34,332 nt of DNA from Betaproteobacteria bacterium (GCA_016868255.1 VGHN01000013.1:1-34332), one strand, 5' to 3'. Shown: positions 5,856-13,994, numbered from the stretch's first letter. Notes: generated by a model from the letters alone, not told the origin. Translations and numbers: made by a program.

Positions 5856-6272
5856 ATGGACGCCGACACCCCAGAACAAAAGCACAGCCTCGATGAGCTC
5901 AGCGCCTTGGTGGGCCTGCCAAAGCGCACCATCCGCTACTACATAGGCTTGGGGCTGGTGGCCCGCCCCCTGGGCGAAACCAAAGGCTCTTACTACACGG
6001 CCGAGCACCTGCAACAACTCGCACAGGTGAAAACGCTCACCGAATCGGGCGTCAGCCTCGAGCGCATTGGCAGCCTTCTCGCTCAGGCCGATCAGCCTGC
6101 AGCCGAGCGCAGCCTCACGCCGGGGCAGCTCACGGTGAAGTCGCACATTCACCTGGCCGAGGGCATTGAACTGGTTGTCAACGGCGCCACAGCAAGCCTC
6201 TCGCCCGAGGAAATTCGGGCCGTGGCCCATGCGGCCCTTCAGAAAATCTCTGCGCTAAAGGACAAAAAATGA
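5856..6272 (+). CDS. MerR-family transcriptional regulator
   Basis: 138 residues. The N-terminal MerR winged HTH (residues about 10-75) reads LSALVGLPKRTIRYYIGLGL, then RPLGETKGSYYTAEHLQQL, followed by a helix (LTESGVSLERIGSLLAQAD) and a C-terminal domain without the cysteines of metal-sensing MerR proteins. The C-terminus (LVVNGATASLSPEEIRAVAH) is unusual for the family. Its stop overlaps the VIT-vWA start (ATGA at 6269-6272), so it is co-translated with and probably regulates that protein and itself through the operator upstream of its own promoter. The signal sensed is unknown. Confidence 0.8.
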   Translation: MDADTPEQKHSLDELSALVGLPKRTIRYYIGLGLVARPLGETKGSYYTAEHLQQLAQVKTLTESGVSLERIGSLLAQADQPAAERSLTPGQLTVKSHIHLAEGIELVVNGATASLSPEEIRAVAHAALQKISALKDKK

Positions 6273-8644
6273 ACACAGCCATGGCCTATATGGACTCAAA
6301 CGGATCCATCCCCCCAGTGCTTCAGAGCGCGCACTTAAGAGGCCGCATTGTGGGCTTGGTGGCCCACATGACTGTGGAGCACTGCTATCGCAACGCCAGC
6401 AAGCGCGAGCTCGAAGTGAGTTACACCTTCCCCATGCCACCGGCGGCGGTGCTCGCCAGAGTGTCGCTCACGCTCAATGGCCAGTGCCTGCAGGGCATGG
6501 TGCGAGAGAAGGACAAAGCCAATGAAGACTACGACACCGCTATTGAAGATGGCGACTCCGCGGTGCTGGTCGAGCAGGCAGGCCCCGGGCTCTACACGGC
6601 CACCTTGGGCAATCTGCTCCCCGCTGAAGAGGCTGTGATCTCCTACGAGTGGGTCATGCCACTGCAGGTGCGCGCAGGCACCGCCCGGCTCACCATCCCC
6701 ACAGCGGTGAAAGACCGCTTTGGCAACCCCAGCAAAGAGGCCAAGCTTAAGTCCGAGCAGGTTCCCCGCCAGAACGCACTCGTTGAGTATCCATTCACGG
6801 TCGAGATCGACTTTGATGAAACGGCAAGCGCTGCTCGCATTAGTTGCCCCGATCACGATGCGGCCTCGGTTGCTGTCATTCAGAGCGAGGCGGCTGCGAT
6901 CAAGCGGTTGAGCATCACCGAAGATGCCTTCCTCGATCGCAACCTGCATATTGTTCTGGAAGACATGCCTGCGATTCATCAGTGCTCGCTCATCGATGCG
7001 GGCGAGGAGCTCTTCTTTCATGCCACCACGCCCTCTCCTGCACCGAAGGCTGCAGGCCCGGTGGCGATCAAGCTGCTCATTGACTGCTCGGGCTCCATGC
7101 AAGAAGAGAACGCCATTGCGCAGGCCAAACGCGCGGCCACCACTTTGCTCGAGTGCCTGGGCACCGACGACTTTGCCTCCTTGAGTTCTTTTGGTAACCA
7201 CACCTTCCATGCCAACGAGACCATGCTGGCCATAGACCCGAAGAATCTTGTAGCGCTCAAGAAGGCAGTGGGTGCACTGGCGGCCAACCTAGGGGGCACG
7301 GAGCTCGAAGCGGCCATGATCGAGACCCTTCGCAAAGTCACCGCGCCGCAGGGGGCGCCGGCACCATGCATTCTGCTGATCACCGATGGCGCAAGCTGGG
7401 CACACCGCCGCATTGTTCGCGCGGCAACTCGCGCTGGCTGCAAGGTCTTTTGCATTGGTGTGGGCAGCAACCCCGCCGAGAGCCTTCTGCACGAAATCGC
7501 AGTCCACACCGATGGCGACTACACCATGCTCGCCCAGTCCGAGGACATGAAGCCCAGTGTGCTGGCCATGCTCAAGCGCATGAGGCAATCGAGTGGCTTG
7601 AAGGCCCAGACCAGCTGGGCAGACCGGCCGCACCGCTGGGTCTACCCCTCTGAGGCCACATCGCTTTACTGCGATGAGCAGTTGCACTTCTTTGGGCGCA
7701 CCCGCAAGGAATTCCTAGGCGAGGCCTGGGCGCAGACCACCCCCGAAATCACACTGAGCAACTCCGGCGACTCGGGGCAGCCCATGCAATTGAAGTGGTC
7801 CGCAGCGGTGGTCCGAACCGACCCCGCCATGGCCAAGCTCATTGCCCAGCGCGAGATGATGGTCTCGGCCGCACCCGAGGCGCTCGACATTGCCCTGCGG
7901 CACCAACTCATTAGCGAACAGACCAGCATGATCATTGTTCACGAGCGAGACGCCGCAAACATGGCGCTTGGTTTACCGGTGCACACCGCAGTCGATCACA
8001 TGTCTTCGATGAACATTGCGCGGTGCATGAGCGTCTCGACTGTGATGCACTGCATGCCGAGCAGTGCCGAGCTCGCTCAGCGCACAGCGGCCGTGCGCTT
8101 CTCGCCACCAGACAATGCCGACTCAAGTGCACAAGGGCCCGCCATGTGGCGAATGGCCCCACTAAGAGACAACACCACGCCGCTCGACTCGGCCTTCGAG
8201 ATACCCGACTTTCTTCGCAAGCAGGCGGAGGCCGACACGCCCGAGGAGACCCAGAGTTCATCTGCAGATAAGGTGAGAAGCCCAGCCGATCAACTGGCGC
8301 TCTTCAACAGAATCCTAGAGCGGATCACCCATCTAGACCGGGCCTTGTTCGACTGGCACCGGGGTGTTGACCTGCCATCGCGCCTGCGGCTCATCATCGC
8401 AGTAGAAGACGTCAGCAAGGTTTCTCTCACTCTTGCGGCAGCCCTGCTCTACATGAACAAGGTGATTGGCACAGAGCAAAAGCAGCTCAATGCACGGGCC
8501 GTCGCGCTGCTGAGCCAACTAATTGAAGAGGAGTACGGTCGAGTCAACGTTCTCACAGACCCGCGCTTTGAGGCGATTCGACAGGCACTTGTTGGCATCA
8601 CCGCGGACACCTGGCCGGCGCACGGGGAGCGTGAGCGGGTTTGA
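6269..8644 (+). CDS. VIT and von Willebrand A domain protein
   Basis: 791 residues. The VIT domain spans about residues 15-140 (LRGRIVGLVAHMTVEHCYRN, then YTFPMPPAAVLARV and GNLLPAEEAVISYEWVMPL); the vWA domain spans about 265-440 with a complete MIDAS metal site: D272-x-S274-x-S276, T344 and D373. After that come a beta-rich region to about 550 and a mainly helical C-terminus to 791. No signal peptide or membrane helix is present, so it is probably cytosolic. VIT-vWA proteins resemble inter-alpha-trypsin inhibitor heavy chains and are thought to mediate metal-dependent protein contacts; the bacterial role is poorly known. It is in one operon with the MerR gene before it (4-base overlap) and the small gene after it. 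Confidence 0.85.
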   Translation: MNTAMAYMDSNGSIPPVLQSAHLRGRIVGLVAHMTVEHCYRNASKRELEVSYTFPMPPAAVLARVSLTLNGQCLQGMVREKDKANEDYDTAIEDGDSAVLVEQAGPGLYTATLGNLLPAEEAVISYEWVMPLQVRAGTARLTIPTAVKDRFGNPSKEAKLKSEQVPRQNALVEYPFTVEIDFDETASAARISCPDHDAASVAVIQSEAAAIKRLSITEDAFLDRNLHIVLEDMPAIHQCSLIDAGEELFFHATTPSPAPKAAGPVAIKLLIDCSGSMQEENAIAQAKRAATTLLECLGTDDFASLSSFGNHTFHANETMLAIDPKNLVALKKAVGALAANLGGTELEAAMIETLRKVTAPQGAPAPCILLITDGASWAHRRIVRAATRAGCKVFCIGVGSNPAESLLHEIAVHTDGDYTMLAQSEDMKPSVLAMLKRMRQSSGLKAQTSWADRPHRWVYPSEATSLYCDEQLHFFGRTRKEFLGEAWAQTTPEITLSNSGDSGQPMQLKWSAAVVRTDPAMAKLIAQREMMVSAAPEALDIALRHQLISEQTSMIIVHERDAANMALGLPVHTAVDHMSSMNIARCMSVSTVMHCMPSSAELAQRTAAVRFSPPDNADSSAQGPAMWRMAPLRDNTTPLDSAFEIPDFLRKQAEADTPEETQSSSADKVRSPADQLALFNRILERITHLDRALFDWHRGVDLPSRLRLIIAVEDVSKVSLTLAAALLYMNKVIGTEQKQLNARAVALLSQLIEEEYGRVNVLTDPRFEAIRQALVGITADTWPAHGERERV

Positions 8645-8646
8645 TT

Positions 8647-8994
8647 ATGGTTCAGATCGTGATCTTCGAGAATTCACAGCAGATGGGTTGCCTCTACCGG
8701 ATCGTGCAGGCTTCGCAAGACATCACCCACCAGACGCCTCATGCATACGTTAGGCACCAGGGCGCCAAGTACGCCAAGCGAGAGGCTTACGACTGGAGCA
8801 CACAGGGAAAATTTGCCAGCGAACTGGCACTGGCGCTGGACCAACAACCCTTCTTCTGGGAATGCCAGGCAGACAAACCAGCAAAACATCTTGGGCGCCC
8901 TCCCCGGCACGAGGGCTACGCCTTCTGGGTTACCACTGCCGCCTCGGCCGAGGTGGTCTATTCAAAGCTGATCTCGGGGGAGATTCGGTCTTAG
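8647..8994 (+). CDS. Hypothetical protein in the merR/VIT-vWA operon
   Basis: 115 residues from ATG 8647, 2 bases after the VIT-vWA stop (8642-8644); a TTG at 8641 overlapping that stop is an alternative. The sequence starts MVQIVIFENSQQMGCLYRIV and has a basic middle (YVRHQGAKYAKREAYDWST) and a C-terminal FWVTTAASAEVVYSKL. No known domain is recognised. The tight junction indicates co-expression with the vWA protein and a possible role as its partner. An 8-bp imperfect hairpin without T-run lies at about 8986-9022. Confidence 0.6.
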   Translation: MVQIVIFENSQQMGCLYRIVQASQDITHQTPHAYVRHQGAKYAKREAYDWSTQGKFASELALALDQQPFFWECQADKPAKHLGRPPRHEGYAFWVTTAASAEVVYSKLISGEIRS

Positions 8995-9029
8995 GCGATG
9001 CGCAGGGCCGAATCCTGAGACCAAGCAAG

Positions 9030-9239
9030 TCACTTCCAGCTTAGTTCGAGCTTCCGGTTGTGAGCAGCACAATCACGCAGATATAGGTTGATTAGGCTTT
9101 GATAGGGGATCCCGACCTGCTCAGATATGGCCTTGAAATAGTCAATTGAATCCTCATCGAGCCGAATGGTGATCTGCTTCTTTAGTTGCGATGCGTAAGG
9201 ATTACGTTGTGCCGAACTGAAGTCATACTCTTTCCGCAT
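9030..9239 (-). CDS. brnA: BrnA antitoxin
   Basis: 69 residues: MRKEYDFSSAQRNPYASQLK, then KQITIRLDEDSIDYFKAISE and GIPYQSLINLYLRDCA, a ribbon-helix-helix DNA-binding antitoxin of the BrnA family. BrnA neutralises BrnT by forming a complex through its N-terminal segment and represses the operon. It lies 10 bases downstream of brnT on the same strand, in the usual toxin-first order. Complete. Confidence 0.85.
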   Translation of the reverse strand: MRKEYDFSSAQRNPYASQLKKQITIRLDEDSIDYFKAISEQVGIPYQSLINLYLRDCAAHNRKLELSWK

Positions 9240-9249
9240 TTTGGTCTCC

Positions 9250-9528
9250 TTATGGGTACTGCCTAGCCTCTGACGATGTCGCCTTTCGAGCCGAAACTAT
9301 TCGAATGACGCCTCCATCTAAGCGATAGCAATGGCAAACGATTAAGAGGCGAAGGGTGCATCCAAGACCTAAGAGCACAAACCGATCCTCGTCCTCGGAG
9401 TGATCTGGGTCGCCAATAATCCTGGCCCTCTCATCAAAGAAAACTGTACGAGCCTCTTCAAACGACACCCCATGCTTTCGCTCGTTCGCTAATGCCTTCT
9501 TTGGGTCCCATTCAAACCTGATTGCCAT
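9250..9528 (-). CDS. brnT: BrnT toxin (RelE-fold ribonuclease)
   Basis: 92 residues: MAIRFEWDPKKALANERKHG, then VSFEEARTVFFDE and a C-terminal RIVSARKATSSEAR, the typical BrnT pattern. BrnT is a ribonuclease of the RelE fold that blocks translation. Conserved family positions (WDPxKAxxNxxKHGVSFEEA, RxxSARxAxxxE) are intact, so the module looks functional. The start at 9528 follows a promoter so close that the transcript would be leaderless. Confidence 0.9.
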   Translation of the reverse strand: MAIRFEWDPKKALANERKHGVSFEEARTVFFDERARIIGDPDHSEDEDRFVLLGLGCTLRLLIVCHCYRLDGGVIRIVSARKATSSEARQYP

Positions 9529-9563
9529 AACTACATTGTAGTTTGCTATCAGTTTACGCTCAA
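9529..9563 (-). promoter_or_regulatory. brnTA promoter and operator
   Basis: Minus strand: TTGAGC (9563-9558), 17-bp spacer, TACAAT (9540-9535). The 15-base inverted repeat AACTACA-T-TGTAGTT (9529-9543, plus strand) covers the -10 box and reaches the ATG at 9528, so bound BrnA would block RNA polymerase. The predicted start site coincides with the start codon. Confidence 0.6.
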
Positions 9564-9571
9564 GCCAACTC

Positions 9572-9597
9572 CAGCAGGATCACTCCCTGATCCACCC
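9572..9597. repeat. Direct repeat containing palindrome copy 3
   Basis: CAGCAGG then ATCACTCCCTGATCCACCC, matching 5135-5159 apart from one inserted base. The core GGATCACTCCCTGATCC (9577-9593) has 6-bp perfect arms. It lies 23 bases before the ATG at 9616 of the next gene and 34 bases from the brnT operator. Confidence 0.5.
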
Positions 9598-9615
9598 AGT
9601 GTGGATGATGAGGGC

Positions 9616-10167
9616 ATGCCCCCAAATAACCTTCTTCCCTTCCCCAAGACCCCCGTTCAGGCCATTGTTCCTACGGAGCTCACCATGGTTCACGAAATTC
9701 AGCGAGACCAAGTCAGTCTTGATCTACTGCTAGAGAAAATCTCTATGGCGGGCTTCGAGGCCCGAATCGAGGACGACGACATCTACTTTGTCGGCACAGG
9801 CTGCAGCACAAGGGTCGATATCCTGCCCGAGGCCGGAGTGGTTCGCATTCGCGGGCTCTACATGCTCAATAACCAACTCAACGACACCGCGGCAGACGCC
9901 TTCTGTGCCTCCCTAAACAAGCGGCTCACCGTCTCGAAGTTCGTCACCCACCGCTGGGACGACGGCGACCTGGGCCTCTTCATATCCCACTGCGTGCAAT
10001 ACAACTTTGGTCTGAACATGCCGAACCTGCTCTTTAGTGTTCGCAGGTTCATCGAGTCGTGTCAGAGCCTCTACCGGACCGACATCCTAGGAACGCGCTT
10101 CGACCCCGATTTCAAACCAGCCGAGCTCGAACTGGTCAGCGAAGATGTGGTTGCAACGATGCAGTAG
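9616..10167 (+). CDS. YbjN-like domain protein
   Basis: About 183 residues from ATG 9616; GTG 9601 and ATG 9685 (with GGAG 8 bases upstream) are alternatives, so the start is uncertain. The segment from LDLLLEKISMAGFEARIEDD through a compact alpha/beta core to LTVSKFVTHRWDDGDLGLFI, then FSVRRFIESCQSLYRTDI looks like the YbjN / type III chaperone-like fold, whose members are poorly understood accessory proteins. No signal peptide. A conserved palindrome lies just upstream. It converges with the WYL regulator gene (3-base gap). Confidence 0.55.
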   Translation: MPPNNLLPFPKTPVQAIVPTELTMVHEIQRDQVSLDLLLEKISMAGFEARIEDDDIYFVGTGCSTRVDILPEAGVVRIRGLYMLNNQLNDTAADAFCASLNKRLTVSKFVTHRWDDGDLGLFISHCVQYNFGLNMPNLLFSVRRFIESCQSLYRTDILGTRFDPDFKPAELELVSEDVVATMQ

Positions 10168-10170
10168 AAC

Positions 10171-11151
10171 TTAAAGACTCGCCGCCTGGCGGTGGCGGGT
10201 GCGAACCTCATCGGCCAAATTCTTCGGCGAGACCACTTCTACATCGGGCCCATACCGCATCACATCCATTACAAGCTCACGGCTGTCCGAGTAAGGAAAG
10301 CCAACTTGCCAGCGCTTGCCCACCCACTCGCCCTTCTGCTGAGGATGCCAGACCTCGGCCGACACCCAACGACTTATCGTCTCCGAGAAGCGCAAAACGG
10401 CGATGGCCGTGGGCTTGCCCGAGAAGATGCCATAGCCACTGGCCAAAACCTCATCAAGGTCAGCATCATCAATCTCAAGCGCTGCGGCCTTGCTCATACG
10501 CGCCTCAACAATGGCGTCCATCGAGAATGTCGAGATGCGCTCTCTTAGGTGGCAATAGGCGTCCACATACCAATTGTCTCGGTAATGAACCACGCGCTGG
10601 GGCGAGATGACACGCTCTGTCGTGTCACCACGAGACCGCCCCTTGTAGACAATCTTCAGCCGCCTTCTCTTCAATGTGGCATCGACCACCTTCGTGAAGT
10701 GCTCGGCCGGCATGCGACGTGCCGCCATCGAAAGCAGCCGAAATCGTCGAGCAATCTGACTGAAGGCTTCGTTGGCATCAACGAGTTTCTCAAAGCGCTT
10801 TCGTATGGGGTCGAGTGCACCGCCCAAAACCGACTGAGTCCCAAGGCCTTCGAGCAGATGGCTCAGCGAGAGCAGGGCCAGAATCTCGTCCTGACTGAAC
10901 CAGAGGCCAGGCACCTCGTGTTTGGTCTTGGGGTCGTTTGCGGCTCCTGCGGTGCCCTCGCTAATCAGCCGGTAGACCTTCTCGGTGGGGTCGTAGCGAA
11001 TCTCGGCGCCGTACTCATCGCGCAGAAAGCTGATGTCGCGCTTGAATGTGGGTTCGGCCACTTCAAACTTCGCGAGCAGCTGCTTCTTGGTGAGTTTGCC
11101 GCGCTCCTTGAGAAGCGCAATCATCTTCAGGACGCGGTCTGTTTTTGACAT
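10171..11151 (-). CDS. WYL-domain transcriptional regulator
   Basis: 326 residues. An N-terminal winged HTH of the DeoR-like type (DRVLKMIALLKERGKLTKKQ, then LLAKFEVAEPTFKRDISFLR) is followed by a WYL domain at about residues 150-240 (RRLKIVYKGRSRGDTTERVI, then SPQRVVHYRDNWYVDAYCH) and a C-terminal extension (VSAEVWHPQQKGEWVGKRWQ). WYL domains bind nucleic-acid or nucleotide ligands, and many such regulators control DNA-damage or defence genes. It lies 72 bases downstream of the photolyase on the same strand and may belong to that operon. Confidence 0.85.
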   Translation of the reverse strand: MSKTDRVLKMIALLKERGKLTKKQLLAKFEVAEPTFKRDISFLRDEYGAEIRYDPTEKVYRLISEGTAGAANDPKTKHEVPGLWFSQDEILALLSLSHLLEGLGTQSVLGGALDPIRKRFEKLVDANEAFSQIARRFRLLSMAARRMPAEHFTKVVDATLKRRRLKIVYKGRSRGDTTERVISPQRVVHYRDNWYVDAYCHLRERISTFSMDAIVEARMSKAAALEIDDADLDEVLASGYGIFSGKPTAIAVLRFSETISRWVSAEVWHPQQKGEWVGKRWQVGFPYSDSRELVMDVMRYGPDVEVVSPKNLADEVRTRHRQAASL

Positions 11152-11223
11152 GGCCTAAAGTCTAACCAAAGCGCATTAATCTGGCGATAAACCTGCAGGG
11201 CGGGTGCCTGCCAATCGAGTGGA

Positions 11224-12744
11224 TCAGAGATCGAGAGAGAGTTGTGGGGCATCGGGCTCGGCGCGGGACTCTCGCAATTCGTCGCGCCTGCCGAGCCGAG
11301 ACGCATGCCGCTCAACAATGGCCCCTCTCGCGGCACGAACATCGGGCCGGTTTCGCCTCTCGTAAAGGCGTTGCTTGGCCAACTTAGTGGCTGCAGCCAA
11401 ATCAACAACAGGCTGTGGAATGGGCCGAGGGTCGCGTCCGCTGATTTTAAGACCCGCTCCCGAGGGAAGGCGCCATGGCTCGAAGATCCATGTGCTGGGA
11501 ACCCCTCTTAGATGGGGCAGCCAGAACCGCACGAAGTCTCCGCGAGGGTCGTGGTCTTGGGCCTGTTTGATTGGGTTGTAGACACGGGTGGTATTGATTC
11601 CAGTGGTCCCAGCCTGCATCTGCATCTGACTCCAGTGAATACCAGGCTCATAGTCGAGGAATTGCCTCGCCAACCACTCACCCACCGGGCGCCAATGAAG
11701 CCAGAGTGGATAAGAGGCAACGGATACCAGCATTGCCCGCATTCTGAAGTTGAGCCAACCTGTCTCCCGCAACATCGTGACGCAGGCGTCCACCATGGGC
11801 CAGCCGGTTGCTCCGGCCTGCAGGGCCTCGAAGTGTCGAAGGTTGAAGTCCTCCTCTCGAAGACCGTCATATCCACGGTGCATGTTTTGCCACTCAATCT
11901 CTGGCTCGCTCTCGAGTTTCTGAATGAAGTGGCAGTGCCAATAGAGCCGACTCAAGAATGACTGCAATCCGAGCCTCTGCCTCGACTGTGCTGGCAACTC
12001 GGCGAGCCGGGCACGGCTCGCCTGAACCACCTCTCTCATGCTCAAGCAGCCATATGCCAAGTAAACCGAGAGACGCGAGCACGCATTCGGCGCCAGCCGT
12101 GGAGACGAGATTCCTCCCCTGTACTGTTCGCTTCTTGTTTCAAGGAACTCTTGCAGCACCAGCGTTGCCTGCCCTCGGCCGCCCCTTTGGCGTTTCGGGG
12201 CGCTGTGTGCGAGCCCTGCCGGTGTAACCATGCGCAGTGAATGAGAAGGGTAGGAGCGCCAAAAGCGCATCGGCCCGGGACTCGATTTTGGTGCACCCAT
12301 ATGCTGCTCCCAAGCACGTTGCCATCGGTTGCGATCCTTCAACCCCCTGACCACGCCGAACTGCGCAGACTCCTGCCAGGAGACTCCCTTGGATTGGCAC
12401 CATGCGGCCACAGCAAGATCTCGTTTGTAGGTCCAGGAGTTGCCTGTCTCCTGGTGGGAGTGGATCCTGGGGAATGCGCCTTCTTGCCAAATTTGCTCGA
12501 ATACTTCAACGGCATTGCCATAGTGAACCTCCACGGCGCCGCTCTGCCGCTGCAACTCAATGTGCAGGTCGTGAAGCGACTCGGCAATAAACTCAAAGTG
12601 CTGAAGGGAAACGTCGGGCTGCGCCCATAGTCCGGGCTCGACGATGTAGACGACTCGGATGGGCCCTTGCATTGACGCCCCCGCAAGCGGCGCGTGATCT
12701 AGCCAGCGCAGATCTCTTTTTAACCAAACGAGTTCGAAACTCAT
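11224..12744 (-). CDS. Cryptochrome/photolyase family protein
   Basis: 506 residues, full length. The N-terminal photolyase alpha/beta (antenna) domain starts FELVWLKRDLRWLDHAPLAG and includes HSHQETGNSWTYKRDLAVAA. The C-terminal helical FAD-binding domain includes SFLSRLYWHCHFIQKLESEP, GATGWPMVDACVTMLRETGW, NFRMRAMLVS, and INTTRVYNPIKQAQDHDP. These enzymes repair UV pyrimidine dimers with blue light, or act as light sensors; the sequence does not decide between them. No four-cysteine iron-sulfur site of the FeS-BCP type is seen. It follows the next gene upstream by 27 bases, in one operon. Confidence 0.9.
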   Translation of the reverse strand: MSFELVWLKRDLRWLDHAPLAGASMQGPIRVVYIVEPGLWAQPDVSLQHFEFIAESLHDLHIELQRQSGAVEVHYGNAVEVFEQIWQEGAFPRIHSHQETGNSWTYKRDLAVAAWCQSKGVSWQESAQFGVVRGLKDRNRWQRAWEQHMGAPKSSPGPMRFWRSYPSHSLRMVTPAGLAHSAPKRQRGGRGQATLVLQEFLETRSEQYRGGISSPRLAPNACSRLSVYLAYGCLSMREVVQASRARLAELPAQSRQRLGLQSFLSRLYWHCHFIQKLESEPEIEWQNMHRGYDGLREEDFNLRHFEALQAGATGWPMVDACVTMLRETGWLNFRMRAMLVSVASYPLWLHWRPVGEWLARQFLDYEPGIHWSQMQMQAGTTGINTTRVYNPIKQAQDHDPRGDFVRFWLPHLRGVPSTWIFEPWRLPSGAGLKISGRDPRPIPQPVVDLAAATKLAKQRLYERRNRPDVRAARGAIVERHASRLGRRDELRESRAEPDAPQLSLDL

Positions 12745-12771
12745 AACGTTTGGGGAATCAACACGCTCGGC

Positions 12772-13977
12772 TCAACGAGCGCCAACCTCTTTGAAGTATC
12801 TTGAGAAAGACTGGCAATAGCGGGGCGGCTCCTCAACAAGTGGCGCCGGCTGTAACCACCGGACATTGAGATTCGAGAGAGCAGCCTGCGTATCGTCATC
12901 GACTGCACCAAGAGTGGAGTAGAGATCTGCGCCTGCCGGCAGCGCATTCAAGAGATCCTCAATACACCCAAGGTATACCAGATCACAGATCTCACTCATC
13001 CGAGCAAGCACAAAACTCCAGCGAGCGGCCGACCATGGAAAGCGCGCATGCCCCTTCGGATCAATCACACCCAACCGAAACACCGGATTCTTCGCTGTTG
13101 AGGGGACCAAGGACTTCCGTCTCAAGCCCCAGGAGTGGACAAGTTCAACCTCTGAGCGCTGCGCAGTTGCCTGTCTGACTGCATTGGCGTCGGCGAACGC
13201 ATTGGCTGACGTCCGCGGTGGCGCGGCATAAAGAGTCGGCTCAACCACCCCAGCAGGCGTCGGGCGCGAGTGCATCGCATAGTTTTCAAATGATCGGCTT
13301 AGACCCTCATTCTGGCCGTGAGCCAAAAGCTCGAGCGCCTCGTAGGTGGTATCAAGGGGGCTATGCCTACAGTGCCAACTGGCGGGAGCGTACTTCTCCA
13401 CGTTCCCAGCATTGAAGATGTATGGCTTTGAACTGAAGGTTCCCGCGACCCACTGCCAAGAGAGATGATTCGATGCCAGATCACCATCCAAGAGGTGGCC
13501 GTACATCCAGTCTGCCCCAACCCGCCAGGCCACGCGCCTGTAATGCACCACATAGCTCGCAAGCCACATGCGAGCGTGGTTGTGAAGGTATCCATCGCGA
13601 TACAACTGCGAGACACTCTGATCAATTGCCGCGATCCCAGTGCGCCCCTCGCGGACATCGCTGGGAAGGACTTCTGCATATGGCTGCTCGCAGACAGGTG
13701 GGCGCAGACTCTCAAATATCGCCTTACCCCGATGCCGACGAACATGTTGAAAGAACGCTCGCCAGGCAAACTCAGCAAAGAGTTTGTCGCTCTTAGTTAG
13801 TGCCGTGCGCGTGCGAATCGCCTGCAGCACCTCTCCCAGACTCAAGAAGCCGTGGGTGAGATAGGGTGACAGGTGGGTAACCGAGCCGCTTAAATGATTG
13901 CGCGTTGCCTCATAGCCCTTGGGGTCCACAGAGAGCAGCCTGGCCTCCAAGGCGGCGTCATCTGGTGGAAATTGCAT
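12772..13977 (-). CDS. Photolyase-like FAD-binding protein with reversed domain order
   Basis: 401 residues from ATG 13977. The protein begins almost directly with the photolyase FAD-binding domain (NHLSGSVTHLSPYLTHGFLS, then SDKLFAEFAWRAFFQHVRRH, YRDGYLHNHARMWLASYVV, GDLASNHLSWQWVAGTFSSK, PYIFNAGNVEKYAP) to about residue 260. A C-terminal domain of about 110 residues follows (VFRLGVIDPKGHARFPWSA, ending YCQSFSRYFKEVGAR) that looks like a shortened antenna-type alpha/beta domain. No N-terminal antenna domain exists. Function unknown; FAD binding is well supported. A longer frame starts at 14142, but it would cover the end of the upstream gene. A run of nine C (G on the coding strand) lies in its ribosome-binding region. 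Confidence 0.8.
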   Translation of the reverse strand: MQFPPDDAALEARLLSVDPKGYEATRNHLSGSVTHLSPYLTHGFLSLGEVLQAIRTRTALTKSDKLFAEFAWRAFFQHVRRHRGKAIFESLRPPVCEQPYAEVLPSDVREGRTGIAAIDQSVSQLYRDGYLHNHARMWLASYVVHYRRVAWRVGADWMYGHLLDGDLASNHLSWQWVAGTFSSKPYIFNAGNVEKYAPASWHCRHSPLDTTYEALELLAHGQNEGLSRSFENYAMHSRPTPAGVVEPTLYAAPPRTSANAFADANAVRQATAQRSEVELVHSWGLRRKSLVPSTAKNPVFRLGVIDPKGHARFPWSAARWSFVLARMSEICDLVYLGCIEDLLNALPAGADLYSTLGAVDDDTQAALSNLNVRWLQPAPLVEEPPRYCQSFSRYFKEVGAR

Positions 13978-13985
13978 AGATTGAG

Positions 13986-13994
13986 CCCCCCCCC
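13986..13994. repeat. Nine-C homopolymer in an intergenic ribosome-binding region
   Basis: Nine consecutive C on the plus strand (G on the coding strand), between the stop of the FAD oxidoreductase gene (13997-13999) and the ATG of the next gene at 13977. The G-run is probably part of the Shine-Dalgarno region; its length could vary by slippage. Confidence 0.6.

Noticed and set aside
6335-7210. Long open frame on the minus strand opposite the VIT-vWA gene (291 codons)
   Set aside because: It lies entirely antisense to a well-supported gene, has shadow-frame composition rich in Arg/His/Cys and no recognisable domain.
8986-9022. Terminator after the merR/VIT-vWA operon
   Set aside because: GGTCT-x-AGG pairs with CCT-x-AGACC but no T-run follows, so termination cannot be claimed.
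5135-9597. Attachment sites of an integrated element (the two 25-base direct repeats)
   Set aside because: No integrase, no tRNA gene at either end and a third related palindrome outside the segment; kept only as an alternative to the operator view.
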